Shown: in pieces, positions 49,270 through 57,652 of the stretch
How the letters are laid out: each line of letters begins with the position of its first letter
How positions within the stretch are numbered: position 1 is the stretch's first letter
DNA from: JAAYDI01 sp052034005
GTDB lineage: Bacteria; Planctomycetota; Planctomycetia; Pirellulales; Pirellulaceae
Direction of reading: 5' to 3'
Length of the DNA stretch: 64,000 nt
Assembly (NCBI GenBank): GCA_052034005.1
Contig: JBPOJB010000032.1
Location: 89,250-153,249, forward strand
Position numbers and translations under genes: made by a program
The notes under the pieces: generated by a model
What the model was told of the DNA's origin: nothing
Databases searched by the model: none
Seen by the model: only the letters and a program-made list of their open reading frames with translations

Positions 49270-49824
49270 TCACGAGCCGGGCGGGTCGATCCCGAAATCA
49301 CGGATGGTCAGCAGGGTCTGGAGCGGGTAGCCGCGCCGGGCAAACGCTTCGCGTCCGCCCTCGAGGCGGTCGACCACGGCGATGATTCGATCGACTTTCA
49401 GCCCGAACGCCTCCGCGCGCTCGATCGCCAGCAGCGAGCTGCCGCCCGTGGTGACGACATCCTCCACGATCACCGCGCGCTGCCCTGCTTCCACCGGCCC
49501 TTCCACGTCACGCCCTCGACCATGTGCCTTGGGTTCCTTGCGGACCATGAATCCCTTGAGAGGCAGGCCGCGTTGACCGGCCAGCGTCACGACCGCGGCC
49601 GTGATCGGGTCGGCGCCGATGGCCATGCCGCCCACGGCGTCCGGCAGGTCGTGGCCCAGCAGCTCCAGGATGCCCTCACCGATCAGGTTGGCGCCGCGGC
49701 CATCGAGCGTGACTTGACGGCAATCGAGGTAATAGGAGGCTTCCTTGCCCGAAGCCAGCGTGAACGTGCCGATCTTCAGCGCTTTGTCTCGGATCAGCGC
49801 GATCAAGGCGTCCCGGTCGTACAC
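49270..49824 (-). CDS. pyrE: Orotate phosphoribosyltransferase
   Basis: A 184-residue enzyme making orotidine 5'-phosphate from orotate and PRPP in pyrimidine synthesis. The PRPP motif is VIVEDVVTTGGSS (118-130). The N-terminal FTLASGKEASYYLDCRQ and the flexible-loop segment RKEPKAHGRGR are as expected, and the length is normal for the short bacterial form. The start codon is GTG at 49824 with GGGGAG about 9 nt upstream. It sits 35 bp after the L,D-transpeptidase stop and before the winged-helix protein gene, on the same strand. Confidence 0.94.
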   Translation of the reverse strand: MYDRDALIALIRDKALKIGTFTLASGKEASYYLDCRQVTLDGRGANLIGEGILELLGHDLPDAVGGMAIGADPITAAVVTLAGQRGLPLKGFMVRKEPKAHGRGRDVEGPVEAGQRAVIVEDVVTTGGSSLLAIERAEAFGLKVDRIIAVVDRLEGGREAFARRGYPLQTLLTIRDFGIDPPGS

Positions 49825-49859
49825 GGCAGTCGCTCCCCTCAGCCCACGGTCGTCGTCCG

Positions 49860-51119
49860 TCAGCGAAGGATACGAACCGTGGACCCGATCGACAAGATGC
49901 CGTATACGTCGTCGGCGTCCTGCGGGCTGAGGCTGATACAGCCGCGGCTCGGGTCCGCGCCCTGCAGCGGGCTGCCGTGGATGCTGACCTCGCGGCCCAA
50001 GTCCAGCCGCACGCTGCCGAACGGATTGGTCGGGTTCCCGGCCGGGATCTTCCGACCGTCCATCGAGAAATAGTCGGGATTCTCCCGCTTGTCGCGGATC
50101 TTGAAATCGCCGGCGACCGGCGCCGGATCGAGCCCGACCGTGATCGGGAACCGTCCGGCGTAGAGTTCATTGAGGAACAACGTCAGCTCCTGTCCCGGCA
50201 AATTGACCTCCGCCCGGAACGGCCCGGTGACCACTTTCAATTCCGTGCCCGGCACCAACACGTCGGGGGTCGTGATCTCGTTGATCTTCTGCAGCAACTC
50301 CATCGGCACATTGTACTGCTGGGCCACGTCCGAGAGCGTCTCGTTCCGGCGGACGGTGTGCGGCGGCGCAAGGAGGTGCTCGCGCGAGTAGATGACGCGC
50401 CCCGCCAGCGGGTCGAGCAGGTCGACCAGCTCGCGCTGTTCCTGGGCCGTCAGCTCGGGGCTCTGGTAGAACACCGACAAGGTGGCCAGCGCCTCACGGT
50501 ACTTGCCGGACTCCAGCATGCTCTGCGCAAGCTTCCGCGCGCGTTCGTACGCGCGGGGGCCGATCGCCGTGCTCCGGGCGCCATCCGCCATCCCCGTCGG
50601 GTGCGAGATGATCCGCTCATGAACGAACGGGTTTCGTTGGAGCCGTGGATCGGCTGCTTCCGAGCCCGGCGCGCGCTGGTCGCTCAACGGCGGCGCGGCC
50701 GCCGCCGGGCCCGGCACGTTGGCCGACGCACTGGGCGCCGCCAGATCCGGCGCCTCGACCGTCAACGGCTGTTCGGGCTCGGTCGGTAACGGATCGGCCA
50801 TGCCCAGCGGCGACCCGGATGCCCCGAAGCCGACCGGGGAGTACGCCCCATCCGCCGAGGTCATCGTATCGCGCGGGACCGGCGACTCGACCGCGCCGGT
50901 GGAGGCAACCGGCGGGACCGGAACCGTCGGCTCGATCACGCCGGCGGACGCCGCCGACGCCGGCTCGCCAAATTGAACCTCGGGCGGATCGAACGGCATG
51001 TCGTCCATCTGAGCCACCTCGGCCGGCGGCGGGTCAGGCGGACGATTCAGCATCTCGTATACGCCGTAAAAGACCACCAGGAGCAAAACGACAACCACTG
51101 CAGTCTTGAGAGTTTGCAC
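49860..51119 (-). CDS. LysM L,D-transpeptidase (YkuD family), membrane anchored
   Basis: A 419-residue envelope enzyme. I chose GTG 51119 because AAGGAGG ends 6 nt upstream; an in-frame ATG 39 bp earlier has no such site. One N-terminal membrane helix (TAVVVVLLLVVFYGVYEML), a long Pro/Ala-rich extracytoplasmic stretch (about 25-185), a helical segment, a LysM domain (about 250-300: HTVRRNETLSDVAQQYNVPMELLQKIN) and the YkuD catalytic domain with HGSPLQGADPSRGCISL, H381 and C394. It would form or exchange 3-3 crosslinks in peptidoglycan. This matters because the peptidoglycan content of planctomycetes was long debated. It precedes pyrE by 35 bp. Confidence 0.9.
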   Translation of the reverse strand: MQTLKTAVVVVLLLVVFYGVYEMLNRPPDPPPAEVAQMDDMPFDPPEVQFGEPASAASAGVIEPTVPVPPVASTGAVESPVPRDTMTSADGAYSPVGFGASGSPLGMADPLPTEPEQPLTVEAPDLAAPSASANVPGPAAAAPPLSDQRAPGSEAADPRLQRNPFVHERIISHPTGMADGARSTAIGPRAYERARKLAQSMLESGKYREALATLSVFYQSPELTAQEQRELVDLLDPLAGRVIYSREHLLAPPHTVRRNETLSDVAQQYNVPMELLQKINEITTPDVLVPGTELKVVTGPFRAEVNLPGQELTLFLNELYAGRFPITVGLDPAPVAGDFKIRDKRENPDYFSMDGRKIPAGNPTNPFGSVRLDLGREVSIHGSPLQGADPSRGCISLSPQDADDVYGILSIGSTVRILR

Positions 51120-51253
51120 TTCCGCCCTCCTTGACGAAATCTCGGCCCCCTCTGGCATCAGCTGCTTGCCATGCGGCCGACTGCTATACTACCGACAACT
51201 CTCGTTGTTGCCTGCGTATGACTCGATATCCGTTGCTCAATCAGGTTTGATCG

Positions 51254-51523
51254 ATGCCCGCTGCCTACTGGGATGAATCACCGCACAGCGACGACGACCC
51301 CGATTACCCGGACGAGGACGACGACCAGGACAGCGGGGACACCGACACCGTCGTCTGCCAGCATTGCGGCGCGGACCTGTATGAAGATGCGGATCAGTGC
51401 CCGGCGTGCGGCATGTACGTGATTCCAGACACCCGCGTCTGGTCGGGCCGATCCACCTGGTGGGTCGTCCTCGGACTGCTGGGCATCCTCGCCGTCATCC
51501 TCGCGTTGTCGCTCGGCCGTTAA
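51254..51523 (+). CDS. Small zinc-ribbon membrane protein
   Basis: An 89-residue protein. The first 30 residues are strongly acidic (DDDPDYPDEDDDQDSGDTD), followed by a zinc ribbon (CQHCGADLYEDADQCPACG, four cysteines), and a C-terminal membrane helix (TWWVVLGLLGILAVILALSLG). No good binding site is seen before the ATG. Divergent from the L,D-transpeptidase. Function unknown; small tail-anchored zinc-ribbon proteins are common in planctomycetes. Confidence 0.7.
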   Translation: MPAAYWDESPHSDDDPDYPDEDDDQDSGDTDTVVCQHCGADLYEDADQCPACGMYVIPDTRVWSGRSTWWVVLGLLGILAVILALSLGR

Positions 51524-51714
51524 CGGCCCGTGACGCAATCTAGCGCCAAGCATGATATGCAAACGTGTCAAGTGCAGCCAGATCAGTTTTTGGCCGATTG
51601 GCCGAGCGGGAGCATGTCGCACTTTGCGCGCTGCCTAGGTTTATGGTACACATGGGGGGTGAATTCTGAGCGTACTTCGACGGATGATGTTCACATGAGG
51701 CAAAGGAGTCAAGG

Positions 51715-52068
51715 ATGGCAAGAAGCAAGGCCCGAGAAGAACGGATCAAGGCTGTCGTAGCGGCGTTGTTGGCAGCGGAAGCGGAGGAGGAATCGGGACG
51801 TCCCGAGACCATTGATGACATCGAGAACGAGATGGTCGCCCTGGGAGATTTGGTGGCGCGGGAGTTTGCAGCCCAGAAGCTGGCCCAGCATACCAGCCGG
51901 AGCGCCGCTTCCCCAAAGTGCCCGCAGTGTGGCGGTACCGGGGTTCTGGTGGGGAGACGCAGCCGGGAGTTAATCACCCGCCGGGGGGCCGTCCCCTTGT
52001 CCGAAGCGAAGTATCGCTGCCCTCGATGTCGGCATTTTTTCCCCTCAGACGGCAGCGTTGGGGATTGA
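51715..52068 (+). pseudogene. Truncated ISKra4-family transposase, N-terminal fragment
   Basis: A 117-residue frame with a very good binding site (AAAGGAG, 6 nt). After a helical N-part it reads CPQCGGTGVLVGRRSRELITRRGAVPLSEAKYRCPRCRHFFPSDGSVGD. The CPxCG...TRxGxVxLxExxYxCPxCRxxFFP pattern is the zinc-ribbon block near the N-terminus of ISKra4-type transposases. Members continue into a long catalytic domain (D..D..E), but here the frame stops just after FFP. Reading one frame over at about 52043 gives AALGIEFDYELADTLF, as expected for the family, before another stop. So this is a frameshifted remnant. No terminal inverted repeats were found. Confidence 0.6.
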
Positions 52069-52435
52069 GTTCGACTACGAGCTTGCAGACACCCTGTTCT
52101 TTGGCTCTTCTGCCCGCCGCGATAGAGGCTGAGGCGGGTTCGACACGCGGTTGCCGCCGGCTGTGGGGCGAAGCGATCGCCAAACCGCTACGTGAACGCG
52201 CGACGGCAAGCCGCAATGCCTTTGAGCTGCTGCAGCTCCATGCGCTCGGCGACGTCCGGTGAGCGTCGCCGCCCGTCCCGCGGCATGGCCGAACGTGGAC
52301 TCATAGTCCGCCATCGCCTCAAGCCAGTGGCCCGGCTGGACCTCGAAGCGGTCCAGCACGGAGACCCGGTACGGCCGGAATCGTGTCCCGTTGGCCGCTC
52401 CTGAGCTGGACGGCGGTCCACTGCAGCAACTGCTC

Positions 52436-52477
52436 CAGCAATGAAAGACAGCCTGACAGCAATGAAAGACAGTCCGA
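52436..52477 (+). repeat. 21-bp tandem duplication
   Basis: Two units, 52436-52456 and 52457-52477, share CAGCAATGAAAGACAG and differ at 2 of 21 positions near the end. The length is a multiple of three and would add a seven-residue repeat to any frame. Confidence 0.75.
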
Positions 52478-52742
52478 CGCTGCTCGCCCAGTGAGCTTGC
52501 GACGGGCGTGGGCCACCCTGTCTGCCATCCTGGCCTGGTCGCTCCGCGCGCGGCCGAGCGGAGTCACCTGCGCGGCACGCGTCGGTCCAGGTCTGATGGC
52601 CCGCGTCTCGTGTCGCAATGCCACACTCACACCGTAGCGCGCTTGAGCGCCAAGTCCGGTGCGTCATTCTCCCGGCCGACAGCTGAAGGGCGGGCACACA
52701 TGCTAGCAGTACCCGCTATGAGCTGAGACAACCAGCAGCCCC

Positions 52743-52803
52743 GCCGAAAAGCAGCCGAAACCAGAGTGTCTGCTTCTGAGCCGAAAAGCAGCCGAAACCA
52801 GAG
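52743..52803 (+). repeat. 24-bp direct repeat overlapping the dispersed 22-bp repeat
   Basis: Exact copies at 52743-52766 and 52780-52803, each with core GCCGAAAAGCAGCCGAAACC. A further partial copy (GCCGAAACCAGAG) starts at 52803. Confidence 0.8.
52757..52778 (+). repeat. Dispersed 22-bp repeat, copy 1
   Basis: Core AACCAGAGTGTCTGCTTC. Identical to 52806-52827, and in reverse orientation to 58572-58593 and 58766-58787. Confidence 0.85.
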
Positions 52804-52805
52804 CC

Positions 52806-52827
52806 GAAACCAGAGTGTCTGCTTCTG
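52806..52827 (+). repeat. Dispersed 22-bp repeat, copy 2
   Basis: Identical to copy 1, same orientation, 49 bp downstream. Confidence 0.85.
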
Positions 52828-53004
52828 TGTGGTAGAGGTGCCCCGCCCCTGGCCACGATGCATCTGGACACGCGGAGCAAACCGGCCGACCGGTGGTGCG
52901 CCGTCGTGTGCCTCCACCGCAGCGATGCGACCCGGAACCGTTTCTGGTTTGGGGCGATCGCCCCCTCCGCGCGCCGCCGCGACGCTCGGAAAACCCTCCC
53001 AGCT

Positions 53005-55194
53005 TCAGCCGACGCCGGGCGCTGCGCTGTCGAGGAACCTGTAGTGGCGGAGGCCCTCCAGGATCCCACCCGCACAGTGCGCGTCGGCGAAATACACGCG
53101 GTGGCTGGGCGAGCGGCGGAGCGACGCCAGATCCGGGTCGTGGTTTCCGACCACGATGCCCGCGGTCTGGCCGACGAGCATATCTCGGTCGTTCCCGGAA
53201 TCGCCGGCCGTGGCCACGCGTTCGAGCGAGATGTTCCACTTGCCTGCCAGGTACCGGACCGCTTTCCCTTTCGACGCGCGATGGGGCAGGATGTCGATGA
53301 ATGCGCGGTGCGAGAAGATCAGCGAATAGGCCACCTTGGCCTCCGCCAGCGCCGCGTGGATGCGCGCCAGCGCCGTCTCGGGATCGCAGCTGCTGTCCAG
53401 GTCGTAGCTGATCTTGAACTCGCGCTGCGTGTGCGGCTCCTGCTGCAGGTGGAGAAAAGGCAGTGCCTCGAGCGCCCGGTGAATCCGCTTGGGATACCAG
53501 CGGGAACGCAGCTGGCTGGCCCAACCCTTGTCCAGCAGGCGTTCCGCAGCGTAGTAGATCTCCGAGCCGACGGCCGCCACGACGACATCGATTTCGAAGA
53601 TCCCGTGCTCGGCCAGCACCTCGTTCACCAGCTCCAGCGCCCGCCCCGACGCGACGCCGAACCCCATGTGGTCCCGATGGTCATGGACCACCGCTTTCAG
53701 CTCCTCCAGTGCCCGATCATCTCCCAACAGCGTGTTGTCGATGTCGGTGACCAGCAGGCTGTCGAGGGCGGCGAGCCGGGCGCCGGGTGCCGACCGGCCT
53801 ACCGCCGACGGTGTTTTGACCGGCGCTCTGACGACATCCCGGAGACAGTTGAGGTAGTGCGCACAGTGGGTCGACCAGGAGTAGTGCTCGCGGACGAGGT
53901 TCACGCCATTGGCCGAGTATTCGTTCCACAGCTGCTGATCAGTCAGCAGTTGCAGCATTGCCCCGGTCAGCGCGTCGCGGTCGCGCACGTCCACCGTCCG
54001 GCCGCTGCGGCAGTTCTCCACGATGTCCTGCGGCCCGCCGTCGTGGGTCGCCACGAACGGCAGGCCCGTGGCAGAAGCCTCGATCGCGGTCAGGCCGAAC
54101 AGCTCGATGAAGGCCGAGTTTACGAAGATGCCCCGGCTGGCCCCCGCCAGCCGATACAGCTCGGGCACGTCGTACTCCGAGTTGTGATCCTTCGGCATGG
54201 CCAGTTTGCCGTAGAGGTCATAGCGGTCCATCGCCAGCAGCATGTCGGTCAGCACCCGCTGCTCATTGTCCGGCATCGATTCGATATCGTCCCGAATCCC
54301 CGCGAACACGGCCAGGTTGGCGATCGCCTGCAGCTCCTTGCTCTCCCCATACGCCTCGATCAACGCCCCGATGTTCTTCCGTCGGTCGGGCCGGCAGAGC
54401 GACAGGATGAGCGGCTTGGCCGGGTCGAAGTGAAAGCGCTGCAGTTCGCGCTGCATCCGCACCCGGGCCTGCTTGAACCGTTCGTCGATGCCTGGATTCG
54501 GCATGTCGTATTCGTAGTAAGGGAAGAACCGAGTCAGATCGGTGCCGGGTGGAATCACCTCGAACCGCAGCCCCTCGTCGCGATAGTACTCGGCGTACTG
54601 CCGGTCACGCTCGTGCTGAGTGCTGGTGACGACCAAGTCGGCGACAGACAGGCATTCCTGCTCGACGCCGATGCGGCGGTCGATGTTGAGCACCTCGTTG
54701 GCCTGCGCGTGCGTCCAGCCTTCACTGAGCAGGTAGGCGAGCTTCGGCTTGCCGAGCGAATGGCCGGTGAACACGAAGGGGACGTCAAAAGCTGCGGCCA
54801 CCTCTTTGGCCACATAACCGGCGTCTGCGTAGTGGCCGTGGACGACCGCGGGGGTGCGCCGTTCGCGTCGCGTGAAGGAGATCATCGCGTCGACATACTC
54901 GTCCAGAAACGGCCACAGCCGCTCCTTCCGCAGATACCGCGGACCTCCACAGGGCAGCCGGACCAGCCGGCAGTTCGGCGCCAACGGCTCGATTTCCATC
55001 GCATAGTCGTCGGAGACCCGCTTGTCCTTGATCCGCCGCGTGAACAGATCGACCGCTTCCACTTCGGGAGACTCAGCCAGAGCGCGGGCGAGTTCGAGCA
55101 CGTACCGGACCTGCCCGCCTGTATCGGCATCCCGCCCCATTTCGATGTTCTGGCCGCGCACCAGCCCGTGAATGCTGATCAGTTGGATGTACAT
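53005..55194 (-). CDS. Bifunctional sucrose-phosphate synthase / sucrose-phosphate phosphatase
   Basis: A 729-residue fusion. The N-terminal GT4 synthase (about 1-455) has HGLVRGQNIEMGRDADTGGQVRYVLELARAL, HGHYADAGYVA, TGHSLGKPKL and the donor motif FIELFGLTAIEASATGLPFVATHDGGPQDIV. The C-terminal HAD phosphatase (about 480-720) has LLVTDIDNTLLGDD (DxDxT-type motif), and LERVATAGDSGNDRDML. Synthesis uses UDP-glucose plus fructose 6-phosphate; the phosphatase then releases sucrose. It begins 6 bp after the sucrose synthase stop and belongs to the MarR-headed operon. Both domains look intact. Confidence 0.93.
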   Translation of the reverse strand: MYIQLISIHGLVRGQNIEMGRDADTGGQVRYVLELARALAESPEVEAVDLFTRRIKDKRVSDDYAMEIEPLAPNCRLVRLPCGGPRYLRKERLWPFLDEYVDAMISFTRRERRTPAVVHGHYADAGYVAKEVAAAFDVPFVFTGHSLGKPKLAYLLSEGWTHAQANEVLNIDRRIGVEQECLSVADLVVTSTQHERDRQYAEYYRDEGLRFEVIPPGTDLTRFFPYYEYDMPNPGIDERFKQARVRMQRELQRFHFDPAKPLILSLCRPDRRKNIGALIEAYGESKELQAIANLAVFAGIRDDIESMPDNEQRVLTDMLLAMDRYDLYGKLAMPKDHNSEYDVPELYRLAGASRGIFVNSAFIELFGLTAIEASATGLPFVATHDGGPQDIVENCRSGRTVDVRDRDALTGAMLQLLTDQQLWNEYSANGVNLVREHYSWSTHCAHYLNCLRDVVRAPVKTPSAVGRSAPGARLAALDSLLVTDIDNTLLGDDRALEELKAVVHDHRDHMGFGVASGRALELVNEVLAEHGIFEIDVVVAAVGSEIYYAAERLLDKGWASQLRSRWYPKRIHRALEALPFLHLQQEPHTQREFKISYDLDSSCDPETALARIHAALAEAKVAYSLIFSHRAFIDILPHRASKGKAVRYLAGKWNISLERVATAGDSGNDRDMLVGQTAGIVVGNHDPDLASLRRSPSHRVYFADAHCAGGILEGLRHYRFLDSAAPGVG

Positions 55195-55200
55195 CGACGG

Positions 55201-56226
55201 TTAACCTCGCTGCAGCATCAACTGCGTCCGGGGTCGGTAGACCGTGTGGTAGAGGGTGTGGAGGTACCGGTCGAGCGCCTGGCGGTTCATGACATCCACA
55301 TGATTCCAGTAGGTGTAGACGTTGGCCATGCGCAAGACCCGTTCGGCATGCCGTGACCACGTAAACGCCTCGTGCACACGGGCGATGCCCCCGGCGCTGT
55401 AGCGCTCCCAGACCGCCGCGTTTTCGATCACCTCCTGCAGGGCCCGCGCAAACGCCTCCTGGTCGTTCGGGTCCTCGATCGCACCCGAGCGCCCCCGGAG
55501 GACGATTTCCGAGGGACCGCCGAAGCAGGTCACCACGACTGGCAGGCCGCAGGCCATCGCCTCGATCACAGTCAGCCCGAACGTCTCCATGAACGCCGGC
55601 TGGGCGAATACGCCCCGGCGGTCGGCCACGATACGGTAGATCTCGCCGGTCTCCACCTTGTCCAGACGGGCCGCGCACCAGCGGTAATGCCCGTCCAGCT
55701 CATACTGCTCGATCAGTTCGCAGGTGCGGTGCACCTGGTCGATTTCCTCCGCGTCGGTCGACGCTGACGCGTCGACCAGTGAGGTGACGAGCAGCAGATT
55801 GGCGCACTCGCGCAGCGACGCGGCCTGGCCGAACGTCTCGACCAGGCCCGGTAGATTCTTGATCTTGTCCATCCGCGCCATGGCGAAGATCAACGGCAAC
55901 TCGGGCCGCGCCAGCTGCCCCCGACAGTCAGGGCCGGGCGCGGCGGAGAGCAGCCGCTCGCTGAGGCTGCGAGTGATCGCCTCCACCCGCCGGTCGTGCT
56001 GCGTGTAGGGGAAGAAGTACTCTTCACTCGTCCCCGGCGGCACGATGTTGTGCCGCGCCAGGCGGGGCAGAAACCCCGTTTCCACCCGGTACAGCCCGGG
56101 CATCGAGAACAGCTCGTAGGCCTCCATCATGCCCATTTCCGCCGCCGTGCCCGCCACCTCGCGGTACGAACTGGAGAGGATGAAGTCGGCGCAGTTGTAG
56201 GCGATCAGGTCAGCCGTAAAGTGCAT
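55201..56226 (-). CDS. Sucrose synthase, 3' part (catalytic GT-B C-lobe) after a frameshift
   Basis: A 341-residue frame that continues the sucrose synthase sequence: MHFTADLIAYNCADFILSSSYREVAGT aligns with the plant and cyanobacterial FTADLIAMNxxDFIITSTYQEIAG. The E-X7-E sugar-nucleotide motif is present as FMETFGLTVIEAMACGLPVVVTCFGGPSE. It overlaps the upstream frame by 17 bp and is one frame off. It has no proper binding site at its ATG (a GAGGAG lies about 17 nt upstream). The join occurs at a run of six A on the plus strand, 56229-56234. Removing one base joins the two into about 813 residues, the usual length for sucrose synthase. Confidence 0.88.
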   Translation of the reverse strand: MHFTADLIAYNCADFILSSSYREVAGTAAEMGMMEAYELFSMPGLYRVETGFLPRLARHNIVPPGTSEEYFFPYTQHDRRVEAITRSLSERLLSAAPGPDCRGQLARPELPLIFAMARMDKIKNLPGLVETFGQAASLRECANLLLVTSLVDASASTDAEEIDQVHRTCELIEQYELDGHYRWCAARLDKVETGEIYRIVADRRGVFAQPAFMETFGLTVIEAMACGLPVVVTCFGGPSEIVLRGRSGAIEDPNDQEAFARALQEVIENAAVWERYSAGGIARVHEAFTWSRHAERVLRMANVYTYWNHVDVMNRQALDRYLHTLYHTVYRPRTQLMLQRG

Positions 56227-57643
56227 CGAAAAAACGGTACTGCTCCTCCATGTCCGCCCAGTACATGTCGCTCAACAGGTACTTCGTCTTCTCCAGCGCG
56301 TGGACGCACGCGCAGTGGGTGACCCCGAGATGCTCGGCCAGCCGGTGCGCCACCAGGTTGCCATCGGTGTAGTGGCCGATGATCAGGTCCGGCTTGCCCA
56401 GCAGCTCCGTCACCACCAGGTGCTGCGACTCTTCCGCAAACTGTTCGAGGTAGGGCCAGATCTGGAACCGCGAGATCCAGTCGGCCAGGACCTCGCCCTG
56501 CGCGTCGCGGAACGGTGCGCGGATGATCCAGCTGTCTTGGGTACCGAAGATCTTCTCGCGCGCCACGTCACAGGTCGTGCCGTCCGCGTGCGGGATCAGC
56601 CGCGTGAGCACAACGACTTTCGGCGCGGCTTCGATGCCGGCGGCGCAGAACTGAGCCCGCATCTGCTGCTCCAGCGCCCGCGCTTGATCCAGCACGTACG
56701 TCACCTGCCCCCCCGTGTCAGGCCGGCCCAGGACCGCGTCCTGCGCGAACCACCCGTGCGGCGACACCATCAGCACGGTGCGGGTCAGCGGCAGGCGGCT
56801 CAACAGCTTCTCGAACCGCACCGGGTCCGAAGACTCCAGCACGTGGGAGAGCAGGGTCAGGTTTTCGGCGATGCTGCCCGCAGTCCGCCCCCACCCCGCC
56901 TCCAGCCCGTGGGCGCGCACCGCCTGCGCGAGCTCATCCCAGGGCGTCTCCGGGTCGATGTCCTCCAGCAGCATCCGCACGGCATCCAGCCCTCGCTCCA
57001 GGTCCTCCGGCGTCGCCACATGATCGCCCAGGAGAATGCTTGCCCCGTCCAGCTTCCGATAGCGCAGGAACGCCAGCAGCCGCCGCCGGAACTCGCGAGG
57101 GTTCTGACAGAGCTGGGCCGAGAGGTGGCGGTTGAGCAACGAAATGCCCTCGCCCATCTCGTGCGGATCGTGCACCTTGGGATAGTCGCGGAAAAAAGGG
57201 GCAAAATCGATGACCAGCCCCCGCTTGGCCGCCTCCTGCCGGCCCTGCACCGCGGCGTCCTTGACTTCCAGGTACTCACCCCGCTCGACCTCCTCCCAAG
57301 GGTCGACCGCAGGATGCACCCGGATGATCCGCTTCTGCCCGATCCCCGGCCGCAGCAGGATGTAGGCCGCGTCACCCTCGAGCATGATCTCGCTGCAACC
57401 GCGGAACAGCCGCTGCACCGACCGCCGCGCCGGCTCGCTCAGTTGCGAATCGCTCGAAAGGAACTCCTCCAGTTGTTTCTGGATCTGGTCAGCCAGGTAC
57501 AGCCGCGCTCCCTGTGCCTTCAGCGCGGAACAGAATCGTCTGACGACATCCGCATAGGGCGACGCCGCGTCCGGCGCCGACGCGCTCTCGCGCAGCGCAC
57601 GACCACGCTGGTCGCGCGCTCTGGTCTGGTGCAACACCTTCAC
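56210..57643 (-). CDS. Sucrose synthase, 5' part, ends prematurely at a frameshift
   Basis: A 477-residue frame that carries the N-terminal regulatory region and most of the GT-B N-lobe of sucrose synthase. Diagnostic blocks are HGWFAQDAVLGRPDTGGQVTYVLDQARALE, VVVLTRLIPHADGTTC, and GHYTDGNLVAHRLAEHLGVTHCACVHALEKTKYLLSDMYWADMEEQYRF. After F471 the reading leaves the family sequence (FDALYG) and stops. The start codon is GTG 57643 with GGGG only just upstream; a second GTG two codons later is an alternative. Sucrose synthase reversibly makes sucrose plus UDP from UDP-glucose and fructose. It starts 10 bp after the MarR gene. Confidence 0.88.
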   Translation of the reverse strand: MKVLHQTRARDQRGRALRESASAPDAASPYADVVRRFCSALKAQGARLYLADQIQKQLEEFLSSDSQLSEPARRSVQRLFRGCSEIMLEGDAAYILLRPGIGQKRIIRVHPAVDPWEEVERGEYLEVKDAAVQGRQEAAKRGLVIDFAPFFRDYPKVHDPHEMGEGISLLNRHLSAQLCQNPREFRRRLLAFLRYRKLDGASILLGDHVATPEDLERGLDAVRMLLEDIDPETPWDELAQAVRAHGLEAGWGRTAGSIAENLTLLSHVLESSDPVRFEKLLSRLPLTRTVLMVSPHGWFAQDAVLGRPDTGGQVTYVLDQARALEQQMRAQFCAAGIEAAPKVVVLTRLIPHADGTTCDVAREKIFGTQDSWIIRAPFRDAQGEVLADWISRFQIWPYLEQFAEESQHLVVTELLGKPDLIIGHYTDGNLVAHRLAEHLGVTHCACVHALEKTKYLLSDMYWADMEEQYRFFDALYG

Positions 57644-57652
57644 CCCCTCTAT

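Larger units (their letters stand above)
52069..53004. other. Transposase debris and repeat-rich intergenic region
   Basis: About 940 bp without an intact gene. It contains the decayed tail of the ISKra4 fragment (to about 52130), a 21-bp tandem duplication (52436-52477), a 24-bp direct repeat and two copies of a 22-bp dispersed repeat (52743-52827). Open frames here have no family resemblance. Confidence 0.55.

Noticed and set aside
52188..52697. A 169-residue minus-strand frame containing the 21-bp duplication
   Set aside because: The repeat keeps frame but the sequence has no family resemblance or start signal; most likely chance in GC-rich DNA.
52858..55356. An 832-residue plus-strand open frame over the SPS/SPP gene
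   Set aside because: Antisense to an enzyme with both synthase and phosphatase motifs. No domain or signal of its own.
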